Of a stretch of DNA of 5,573 nt, positions 1 through 5,128 are shown piece by piece. How positions within the stretch are numbered: position 1 is the stretch's first letter; each line of letters starts with the position of its first letter. The notes under the pieces are model-generated. The model did not search any database. It saw only the letters and a list, made by a program, of their open reading frames with translations, and had not been told where the DNA came from. The stretch comes from Lentisphaeria bacterium. GTDB taxonomy: Bacteria; Verrucomicrobiota; Lentisphaeria; Victivallales; UBA1829. Made by a program: the position numbers and the translations under genes. The DNA is taken from the NCBI GenBank assembly GCA_017504325.1, contig JAFVRL010000412.1, forward strand, positions 1-5,573. Direction: 5' to 3'.

Positions 1-1
1 G

Positions 2-730
2 ACCGGGAACCGTACTTACGATGACAAACGGTTCTTCACCTCCGTTCTGAAAGCCTTTGAAAGCGGTAAAACGGTCACAGCCAAACAGTGGGAGGCACTT
101 CTGCGTCTGGCTGTAAAATATGAATCCCAGCTCCCGGGACTTGCGGAAGCGGCAGATTCCTGCGCATTTACAGATGAACTTGCAGCAACAAAGGAACAGT
201 CCAGAGAGCGTTCTGAAAAAGCCGCGGAAGCCAAAAAACAGTTGGAAGATGCCTCTGTGCAGGCGGAAGTGGGTAAATACGCCCGGATCTTTGAGCTTAT
301 GGATCATATCAAATGGGAACAGTCCGAAAAGCGCAATGCCTTTGATGAGAAGAAATTTTACACCTCACTCAAACAGCAGAACAGTCAGGGAAAAATGTTC
401 TCACCCAAGCAGTTGGCTGTATTGAGCCGCCTTGCAGTGAAATACAGGGAACAGACAGGGGAAAGTGATTTTGCTGTCATTGCCGGGATCCTGAACATCC
501 CCGTACAGGAAGAAGCTGCTCCGGCGGCATCCGGAACCAATCTGGATTCTCTTTTCAGCAAGTTTGCCGCAATTCAGGAATGGGCGGAACCCAGAAAGAT
601 CGGACGGATGATCTACGACGACAAAGCCTTCTATGAATCTTTGCTCAAACAGCACAAGGCTGGAAAAGAGCTTTCTGCCAAACAGTTGGCGGCATTGCAG
701 AAACTTGCAGGCAAATATTCACTTGTCTGA
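2..730 (+). CDS. C-terminal part of a repeat-module protein, possibly a type IA DNA topoisomerase tail (5' partial)
   Basis: The frame is open from the left edge to TGA at 728-730, giving 242 visible residues; the true start lies outside the window, and the internal TTG at 242 is not a convincing start because the repeat pattern continues upstream of it. Three copies of a roughly 40-residue module are visible, at residues 5-44, 113-152 and 204-242. Each begins Y/F-D-D/E-K-x-F-[FY]-x-S and ends with [ST]-x-K-Q-x-x-x-L-x-x-L-A-x-K-Y. Residues about 49-90 are rich in Glu, Lys and Ala and look like a helical linker. Short modules of the type G-K-x-L-S-x-K-Q occur at the tails of some bacterial DNA-processing proteins, and I associate this version with topoisomerase I tails, but that is recall rather than proof. 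No Toprim, catalytic tyrosine or zinc finger is in view. The coding assignment is firm; the product name is not. Confidence 0.75.
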   Translation, partial: TGNRTYDDKRFFTSVLKAFESGKTVTAKQWEALLRLAVKYESQLPGLAEAADSCAFTDELAATKEQSRERSEKAAEAKKQLEDASVQAEVGKYARIFELMDHIKWEQSEKRNAFDEKKFYTSLKQQNSQGKMFSPKQLAVLSRLAVKYREQTGESDFAVIAGILNIPVQEEAAPAASGTNLDSLFSKFAAIQEWAEPRKIGRMIYDDKAFYESLLKQHKAGKELSAKQLAALQKLAGKYSLV

Positions 731-740
731 CAGGATCAGG

Positions 741-748
741 GAAAGGGG
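741..748 (+). promoter_or_regulatory. Ribosome binding site for the CYTH gene
   Basis: The purine run GAAAGGGG lies 5 bases before the ATG at 754, within the 23-base gap after the preceding stop codon. It supports ATG 754 as the start; the ExExK signature then sits at residues 4-8, as expected for this family. Confidence 0.6.
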
Positions 749-753
749 TATTT

Positions 754-1293
754 ATGCCGCAGGAGACAGAAAGAAAATTCCTTCTGAAAGATGATTCCTG
801 GAAAAAGATGGTTTCTTCTTCCTGCTTTTTCTGTCAGGCATATATACCGGTCCTTCCGGGAGAAAAGCACACAACTGTCCGTATAAGGATCGCCGGAGAA
901 AAGGCATTTCTCACCTTGAAAGGCAGCTGCGGCAAAGAACAAAAATTCACCCGCAGTGAATTTGAGTATCCGATCCCTCTGGAAGATGCCCAAACTATGC
1001 TGGATGAGTTTTGCGGAGATAAAATCGAAAAAACAAGGCATATTGTCCATATTCCGCCCTTCAAATGGGAAATAGATGAATTTGCCGGAAAAAATGCACC
1101 GCTGAATATTGCAGAAATCGAACTGCCTTCAGAGGAAACATTCTTTCCTTTACCGCCGTGGCTGGGGGAAGAGGTGACAATGGATCACAGATACAGCAAC
1201 TCTTTTCTTGCAAAACATCCATTTTCCACATGGAAAGATCTGCCGTTTTCCACTGGAAAAAACTCCTTTTACGGGAAGAAAGAATCATTATGA
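754..1293 (+). CDS. CYTH domain protein (triphosphate tunnel metalloenzyme, probable inorganic triphosphatase)
   Basis: This 179-residue protein is a stand-alone CYTH domain. The diagnostic ExExK motif is E4-T-E6-R-K8 at the extreme N-terminus. It is followed by the charged residues that line the tunnel in this family: R43 and R45 (VRIRIAG), K56 (LTLKG), R67/E69/E71 (TRSEFEYPIP), R95 (EKTRH), E106/D108 (WEIDEFAG), E121/E123 (AEIELPSEE), and a D144-x-x-Y147-x-N149 end. Family members bind triphosphate substrates with divalent metal, and small bacterial ones of this size hydrolyse inorganic tripolyphosphate; adenylate cyclase or thiamine-triphosphatase activity is less likely but not excluded. 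It has no signal peptide, so it should be cytoplasmic. The core ends near residue 160, and the last 20 or so residues contain a small tandem duplication. It follows the upstream gene by 23 bases and its stop overlaps the next start as ATGA. Confidence 0.9.
   Translation: MPQETERKFLLKDDSWKKMVSSSCFFCQAYIPVLPGEKHTTVRIRIAGEKAFLTLKGSCGKEQKFTRSEFEYPIPLEDAQTMLDEFCGDKIEKTRHIVHIPPFKWEIDEFAGKNAPLNIAEIELPSEETFFPLPPWLGEEVTMDHRYSNSFLAKHPFSTWKDLPFSTGKNSFYGKKESL
1219..1266 (+). repeat. 24-base imperfect tandem duplication carrying two TTTCCA/TGGAAA palindromes
   Basis: Bases 1219-1242 and 1243-1266 are tandem 24-base units encoding P-F-S-T-W-K-D-L and P-F-S-T-G-K-N-S at the tail of the CYTH protein. Each unit contains an inverted repeat: TTTCCA-CA-TGGAAA at 1223-1236 and TTTTCCA-C-TGGAAAA at 1246-1260. 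The second has 7-base arms around one central base. They lie 30-67 bases ahead of the next gene's start. Coding duplication, a small hairpin or an operator are all possible; only the repeats themselves are certain. Confidence 0.5.
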
Positions 1294-1850
1294 TCAAATA
1301 CATGTTTATCAAACTGGCAGTCACTCTTTTATTTCTGTTTCCGGTATTTTCTGATTTTTCTCTCTCCGGTGCGGAAAAGAACAGCAGGCAGGATAAAGAG
1401 ACGATCCGGCAACCGAAAAAATTCTGGCGGAACAATTTCCGGGCTGCAAGGTTGAAGGCTCACCAAACAAAAAAATTGTTGCTGCTTCTTTTTACGGTTT
1501 CGGATATGCAGATCCAGAATAGCCGGGTAGCCGGATTTTATAAAAACAATCATTATTTTCTGTGTAAAGCAGATGAAGATTATGTCCTTGTTCATGTGGA
1601 TCTGCCTTTGGATAAGTATAAACTGTCCTTTGCACACAGACGCCAGAATGAAAGATTGCGTTCAAGGTTCAGTGTACTGCATTATCCCACGGTCGTGATT
1701 CTTGATCCCGCCTCCCCCTGGGGCAGCCTGATCTATAAATACACCGGGACACTTCCGGAAGAGGGACTTTTAAAACATCTGGAAACAAAAGTGGCATCTT
1801 CCTTGAAAAAATACCGGAAAGCAAGAGCGGAGATGGCTCAATGTCCATGA
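1290..1850 (+). CDS. Exported thioredoxin-fold protein lacking the CxxC site (cassette gene 1)
   Basis: ATG 1290 is chosen because it overlaps the previous stop as ATGA, is preceded by GGGAAGAAAGAA, and opens with a signal peptide: M-I-K-Y-M-F-I-K, a hydrophobic stretch to about residue 20, and a possible cleavage after S-G-A28. This gives 186 residues; a longer frame back to 1158 only overlaps the CYTH gene. Residues about 46-166 have a thioredoxin-like pattern: W-x-x-N-F-x-x-A, strand K-L-L-L-L-L-F-T-V-S-D, a later strand Y-V-L-V-H-V-D-L-P, then the cis-proline region H-Y-P133-T-V-V-I-L-D and a Y-K-Y-T-G-T-L-P segment. Where related proteins carry W-C-x-x-C after the F-T-x-S-D strand, this one has M-Q-I-Q-N, so disulfide chemistry is not expected. 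Residues 45-180 match residues 195-330 of the next gene without gaps, at about 105 of 136 positions by hand count. The role is unknown; periplasmic or outer-surface location is inferred. Confidence 0.85.
   Translation: MIKYMFIKLAVTLLFLFPVFSDFSLSGAEKNSRQDKETIRQPKKFWRNNFRAARLKAHQTKKLLLLLFTVSDMQIQNSRVAGFYKNNHYFLCKADEDYVLVHVDLPLDKYKLSFAHRRQNERLRSRFSVLHYPTVVILDPASPWGSLIYKYTGTLPEEGLLKHLETKVASSLKKYRKARAEMAQCP
1425..1835 (+). repeat. Thioredoxin-fold coding block, copy 1 (paralogous to 2453-2863)
   Basis: This block encodes the thioredoxin-fold region of cassette gene 1 and reappears 1028 bases downstream in cassette gene 2, in the same orientation and without indels. The longest identical stretch I find is 34 bases, 1666-1699 against 2694-2727, covering the codons around R-F-S-V-L-H-Y-P-T-V-V. 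The DNA similarity indicates a fairly recent duplication or continuing gene conversion. Confidence 0.8.
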
Positions 1851-1867
1851 AGGTTCCGGGGGAATTT

Positions 1868-2872
1868 ATGACTTGGAAAAGGTGGAAAACAATACTTTTC
1901 CTGTTTTTCGTTTTTTTCATCTTTTCCGCAGATGCGCTGGAAGATCTTACCATTGATCTCACAGAGGAAAGACAGGAATTTACCCGTTCCGGGAACTGTC
2001 TGGATTCATTTTTAACAGCGTATCAGGCAAAGATCCTTCATTCCTTTTCCAAAGCCGGGGAACATTTTTCCCTGATTTTTTCCTCTGCCAAAAAAGAGAG
2101 TGTGGAAAAAACAAAGGAACAGATCAATCTGCTGGGGGAATCCACCATCAAACATTTGCAGGAGGAGGCGGAAAAACTCATTCAGGATCCCTCCGGGTTT
2201 AAAAAAAGTGATTCCCCGAGGGTAAAAGAAGTCACCAAACATCCGGGCAGCATTCCTGAAAAAGGAAAAAATGTCAGTGAAAAAAGTGAGGAACTGAAGA
2301 GCCCGGAGAGATCTTTTGAGAGATCCGCTGAAAAAAGAAATTACAAAAAAGAGACTTCAAAGGAAAAATATTGCATCGGCAATACCTTTGAAAAAAAGAG
2401 TTTCAAAAAACAGGAAACGGCGGTATCCGGGAATCTGCAATCCCAAAACTCCTGGCGCAATAATTTCCGGGGAGCGAGGCAGACAGCATTTCAAACTAAA
2501 AAATTGATGCTGCTTCTTTTCACGGTTTCAGATATGCGGACCCAGAATACACTTGTTGCCAGATTTTATAAAAGCAACCCTTATTTTCTTCAAAAGGCAA
2601 ATAAGGATTATGTACTTGTTCATGTGGATCTCCCCCGGGATAAATACAAACTTTCCTTTGCACACAGACGCCAGAACGAAGATTTGCGCTCCCGGTTCAG
2701 TGTACTGCATTATCCCACGGTCGTGATCCTTGATCCGGTCACCCCCGGCGGGAGCCTGATCTACAAATATACAGGCACTCTTCCGGATAAGGGACTTTTA
2801 CAGCATCTGGAAGAAAATATACCCACACATTTGAAAAAGTACCGTAAAGTAAGGGCGGTGACGGATCTATGA
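1868..2872 (+). CDS. Exported two-part protein: helical/basic N-region plus CxxC-less thioredoxin fold (cassette gene 2)
   Basis: With ATG 1868 the protein has 334 residues and starts M-T-W-K-R-W-K, then a hydrophobic stretch and a likely cleavage after A-D-A23. This start mirrors the next gene (M-T-I-R-K..., then E-D-L after cleavage) and follows GGGGGAA at 1858-1864. In-frame ATGs at 1841 (GGAGA 7 bases before it) and 1847 (ATGA overlap with the previous stop) remain possible and would add 9 or 7 residues. Residues about 45-123 match residues 39-117 of cassette gene 3, including A-Y-Q-A-K, E-H-F-S-L-I-F-S-S-A and D-P-S-G-F-K-K-S-D-S-P. Residues 124-190 are a Lys/Glu/Ser-rich, probably disordered linker with F-E-K-K-S-F-K-K at 174-181. 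Residues 195-330 are the thioredoxin-fold domain shared with cassette gene 1; its active-site segment reads S-D-M-R-T-Q-N, without cysteines. Function unknown; it looks like a composite of its two neighbours. Confidence 0.85.
   Translation: MTWKRWKTILFLFFVFFIFSADALEDLTIDLTEERQEFTRSGNCLDSFLTAYQAKILHSFSKAGEHFSLIFSSAKKESVEKTKEQINLLGESTIKHLQEEAEKLIQDPSGFKKSDSPRVKEVTKHPGSIPEKGKNVSEKSEELKSPERSFERSAEKRNYKKETSKEKYCIGNTFEKKSFKKQETAVSGNLQSQNSWRNNFRGARQTAFQTKKLMLLLFTVSDMRTQNTLVARFYKSNPYFLQKANKDYVLVHVDLPRDKYKLSFAHRRQNEDLRSRFSVLHYPTVVILDPVTPGGSLIYKYTGTLPDKGLLQHLEENIPTHLKKYRKVRAVTDL
2012..2236 (+). repeat. N-region coding block, copy 1 (paralogous to 2995-3219)
   Basis: This encodes the A-Y-Q-A-K to K-E-V-T region of cassette gene 2 and recurs 983 bases downstream in cassette gene 3 without gaps. 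The longest identical stretch I find is 32 bases, 2058-2089 against 3041-3072, within the E-H-F-S-L-I-F-S-S-A codons; a second one, TATCAGGCAAAGATCC, is shared just upstream. Confidence 0.75.
2453..2863 (+). repeat. Thioredoxin-fold coding block, copy 2 (paralogous to 1425-1835)
   Basis: This is the second copy of the thioredoxin-fold block, here forming the C-terminal domain of cassette gene 2. It aligns without indels to the upstream copy; about 31 of 136 encoded residues differ by hand count. Confidence 0.8.
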
Positions 2873-3498
2873 CAATAAGAAAGATATATTTTCTTTTTCT
2901 TCTGCTGTTTACAGCATTTTCTGCCGGAGCCGGGGAGGATCTTTCCTTTATTGCAGAAGAAATACAGAACTCCCGCATCCGTCCGGCTTCTTTTTTTGAC
3001 GCTTATCAGGCAAAGATCCACCATTCGTTCAACAAAGCACGGGAACATTTTTCCCTGATTTTTTCCTCTGCCGGAAAAGAAGGTATGGAAAAAATAAGTA
3101 ACCAGGCGGCAGTACCGGAAAAATCGGTGATCAAACAATTACAGCAGGAAGTGGAAAAAGTCTTTAAAGATCCTTCCGGTTTGAAAAAAAGCGACTCCCC
3201 GCTTGCAAAAGAAGTGACCGGACGCCTTTCCACCATGCCTGTGGATGAAGAGAAAAAAGTACAGAGGGAAAAAACACAATCCCAAATCCCGGATAGTGCC
3301 TTTGAGAGAAGAAGTTTCAAAAAGAACGGTTATCAGAACAGATTTTCCGGCAGAAAGGGCAGTGCCTTTGAAAGAAGAAGTTTCAAAAAAAGAAGTTTTG
3401 AAACAAAATCCTTTAAAAAAACACCGCCTCCTGCGGAAAATCCACCATCATCAGGCAGAGATGATTCTCTGAAATTATCAGAACTTATGGAGCTGTGA
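2869..3498 (+). CDS. Exported helical protein with basic FERRSFKK repeats (cassette gene 3)
   Basis: ATG 2869 overlaps the preceding stop as ATGA and opens directly with a signal peptide: M-T-I-R-K-I-Y, hydrophobic residues 8-18, probable cleavage after A-G-A21. The 209-residue product matches cassette gene 2 without gaps at residues about 39-117 (S-F-F-D-A-Y-Q-A-K, E-H-F-S-L-I-F-S-S-A, D-P-S-G-L-K-K-S-D-S-P). Residues 85-100 look like an amphipathic helix. The thioredoxin-fold domain of its neighbours is absent. In its place are F-E-R-R-S-F-K-K at 145-152 and 167-174 and F-E-T-K-S-F-K-K at 177-184, then a Pro/Ser-rich tail ending S-E-L-M-E-L. The basic, aromatic-spaced repeats could bind an anionic partner such as lipopolysaccharide, wall polymer or nucleic acid; that is inference. 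I do not recognise a named family. Confidence 0.8.
   Translation: MTIRKIYFLFLLLFTAFSAGAGEDLSFIAEEIQNSRIRPASFFDAYQAKIHHSFNKAREHFSLIFSSAGKEGMEKISNQAAVPEKSVIKQLQQEVEKVFKDPSGLKKSDSPLAKEVTGRLSTMPVDEEKKVQREKTQSQIPDSAFERRSFKKNGYQNRFSGRKGSAFERRSFKKRSFETKSFKKTPPPAENPPSSGRDDSLKLSELMEL
2995..3219 (+). repeat. N-region coding block, copy 2 (paralogous to 2012-2236)
   Basis: This is the second copy of the A-Y-Q-A-K to K-E-V-T coding block, here in cassette gene 3, 983 bases from copy 1 and in the same orientation, with the 32-base identical core at 3041-3072. Confidence 0.75.
3295..3420 (+). repeat. Short direct repeats encoding FERRSFKK
   Basis: Bases 3295-3324 and 3361-3390 are 30-base direct repeats with two mismatches, 66 bases apart, each encoding S-A-F-E-R-R-S-F-K-K. 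A third, diverged unit at 3397-3420 encodes F-E-T-K-S-F-K-K. One related unit, F-E-K-K-S-F-K-K, lies at 2387-2410 in cassette gene 2. Confidence 0.8.
3489..3492 (+). promoter_or_regulatory. Ribosome binding site deciding the deacylase start
   Basis: GGAG at the end of cassette gene 3 lies 8 bases before ATG 3501, a normal spacing, but only 2 bases before the in-frame GTG at 3495. This favours ATG 3501 over the GTG that overlaps the previous stop. Confidence 0.5.
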
Positions 3499-3500
3499 TC

Positions 3501-5105
3501 ATGGATCCGCAGACAAAAGACCTTCTTCTTTTCAATGCAAGGATCATGGACGGAAGTGCCGGGAAAGCCTTTCCGGGAGAAGTCCTTATTTCCGGGGACA
3601 GGATCCTCTGCACGGGAAAAAAAGGAGAATATACTTTTTCCTGCTGCCAAAAGATCGATTGCGGAAATCTTGTACTTGCACCGGGCTTTATAGATGCCCA
3701 CAGCCATTCGGATCTTTCCCTGTTTGCCGCGCCGGATGCACCAAGCAGTATTTTTCAGGGTGTGACCACTCTCATTACCGGCAACTGCGGACTTTCCCCT
3801 TTTCCGGTCATAACAGAAGAAGTCAGGGAACATTTGCAGCAGATCTATGAAAAATACAATGAAAAGATCCAATGGAATGATTTTTCCGGCTATGCTGCGG
3901 AATTGCAGAAGCGGTCTCCGGCAGTAAATATCCTCCCGCTTTGCGGTCACAATACCCTGAAAGCCAATATCGACGGATATGATGGCAGAAAAAACGGGAA
4001 AAAAGAAGATTATATATCCCTTGTTGCCCTTCTGGACAAAATGCTTTCCCAGGGGGCGGGCGGACTTTCCACAGGATTACTGTATATACCGGGAAGGACA
4101 TCGGAAAATGGGGAACTTGCAGCATTGATGGGGTGTCTCAAAAAATTCAACAGGATCTATGCCACCCATCTGCGTAGTGAAGGCAAAGCTCTTACAGAGG
4201 CTGTCCGTGAAGCCATCGCTCTTGCAAAATGCGGCAGCAGAAAATTGCAGATCAGCCATTTGAAAACCTCCGGAAGAACTTTCTGGCACAAATTACCGGA
4301 AGTATTCAACTGTCTGGAACAGGCACAGAAAGACGGGGTCCTTGTAACAGCCGACCGCTACCCTTATACCTTTTCCGCCACCTCTCTCTCCCTTGTCCTT
4401 CCCGGACAATATGAGGAAATGACCGATTCTGCCATCAGAGAGAAACTTGCAGCAGATCATGCGGAAAGGGAAAGACTTGCAGGAGAACTGGATTCCTCCC
4501 CCCGGAACTGGACGGAAGTCCTGCTGGCGGATACACAATGGGAAAAGATGAAATCCTTCCGGGGAAAAAGTATAAAAGAGATCGCAGACGCCCTCCGCAG
4601 TACCCCCGGAAAAACCGTTCTGGATATTCTTACAGCGGATGCCCCCAATGCTATGGGAGCATTTGCAGGAATGAGCAGAGAAAATCTTGCAAAGATACTG
4701 CAAAAGGATTATGTCTGCTGCGGAAGTGATGAAACAAGCAGACCTTTTGATGATTCCCTGGGCAGAAGTCATCCCAGAAACTTTGGTTCATTTCCCCGTT
4801 TTTTCCAACTTCTCTGTTCTCTGGGTTTTTCGCAGGAGGAGGCAGTAGCAAGAATGACCGCCCTTCCTGCAAAAATATTTTCACTGCATGACCGGGGCAG
4901 GATCCGGGAAGGCTGCAAGGCGGATCTTGTCCTTTTTGATCCGGAAAAACTGGATTCCAATGCCGATTTCATTCATCCGCATACAAAAGCGGAAGGGATC
5001 AGGGCTGTCATTGTCAATGGCTGCATGGAAGACCTGGAAGGAAACGGAAAAAATACTTTACGGAAGCGGAACGGACAAGTTCTGAAATTGAAAACAGCCT
5101 TCTGA
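3501..5105 (+). CDS. N-acyl-D-amino-acid deacylase (D-aminoacylase), amidohydrolase superfamily
   Basis: The 534-residue protein has the length and full motif order of D-aminoacylases, zinc enzymes that release D-amino acids from N-acyl-D-amino acids. The N-terminal beta part (N-A-R-I-M-D-G) leads into G-F-I-D-A-H67-S-H69-S-D, then the family-specific metal cysteine in T-G-N-C96-G. These are followed by S-T-G-L-L-Y-I-P-G at 190-198, H223 in A-T-H-L-R-S-E-G, H253 in I-S-H-L-K, D-R-Y-P-Y at 285-289, the probable catalytic aspartate D410 in C-C-G-S-D, and S-H-P at 423-425. The C-terminal beta part contains G-R-I-R-E-G-C-K-A-D-L-V-L-F-D. Nothing essential is missing. No signal peptide is seen, so it should be cytoplasmic; D-glutamate-specific or other N-acyl substrates are possible. 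A GTG at 3495 overlapping the upstream stop would add two residues. It is the last gene of the plus-strand run. Confidence 0.93.
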   Translation: MDPQTKDLLLFNARIMDGSAGKAFPGEVLISGDRILCTGKKGEYTFSCCQKIDCGNLVLAPGFIDAHSHSDLSLFAAPDAPSSIFQGVTTLITGNCGLSPFPVITEEVREHLQQIYEKYNEKIQWNDFSGYAAELQKRSPAVNILPLCGHNTLKANIDGYDGRKNGKKEDYISLVALLDKMLSQGAGGLSTGLLYIPGRTSENGELAALMGCLKKFNRIYATHLRSEGKALTEAVREAIALAKCGSRKLQISHLKTSGRTFWHKLPEVFNCLEQAQKDGVLVTADRYPYTFSATSLSLVLPGQYEEMTDSAIREKLAADHAERERLAGELDSSPRNWTEVLLADTQWEKMKSFRGKSIKEIADALRSTPGKTVLDILTADAPNAMGAFAGMSRENLAKILQKDYVCCGSDETSRPFDDSLGRSHPRNFGSFPRFFQLLCSLGFSQEEAVARMTALPAKIFSLHDRGRIREGCKADLVLFDPEKLDSNADFIHPHTKAEGIRAVIVNGCMEDLEGNGKNTLRKRNGQVLKLKTAF

Positions 5106-5128
5106 ACCGCATTCCTGTCCGGTCAGAA
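5100..5128. terminator. Possible bidirectional terminator hairpin across two convergent stop codons
   Basis: TTCTGA(A)CCG at 5100-5109 can pair with CGGTCAGAA at 5120-5128: nine base pairs with one bulged A and a 10-base loop. The stem contains both stop codons, TGA 5103-5105 on plus and TCA 5123-5125 (TGA on minus). There is no T-run after it on plus; on minus a TTTT follows a few bases beyond the stem. It is therefore a weak candidate for intrinsic termination. Confidence 0.35.

Noticed and set aside
120..425. Plus-strand open frame (101 residues) near the left end
   Set aside because: It overlaps the repeat-module protein in another frame; the three-module pattern shows frame 2 is the coding one.
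731..753. Possible promoter or terminator between the first two genes
   Set aside because: Only 23 bases, with a ribosome binding site but no hairpin and no recognisable -35/-10 pair.
1158..1289. N-terminal extension of cassette gene 1 starting at 1158
   Set aside because: It would overlap the CYTH gene by over 130 bases and bury the signal peptide; ATG 1290 has the ATGA overlap and a purine-rich site before it.
3333..3950. Long minus-strand open frame (205 residues) opposite the end of cassette gene 3 and the start of the deacylase
   Set aside because: It lies opposite strongly supported coding sequence, crosses a gene boundary, shows no recognisable domain and has no good ribosome binding site; it is best explained as a shadow frame.
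4293..4772. Minus-strand open frame (159 residues) within the deacylase gene
   Set aside because: It is fully inside a gene with intact catalytic motifs, and its translation is Cys/Phe/Gly-rich without domain features.
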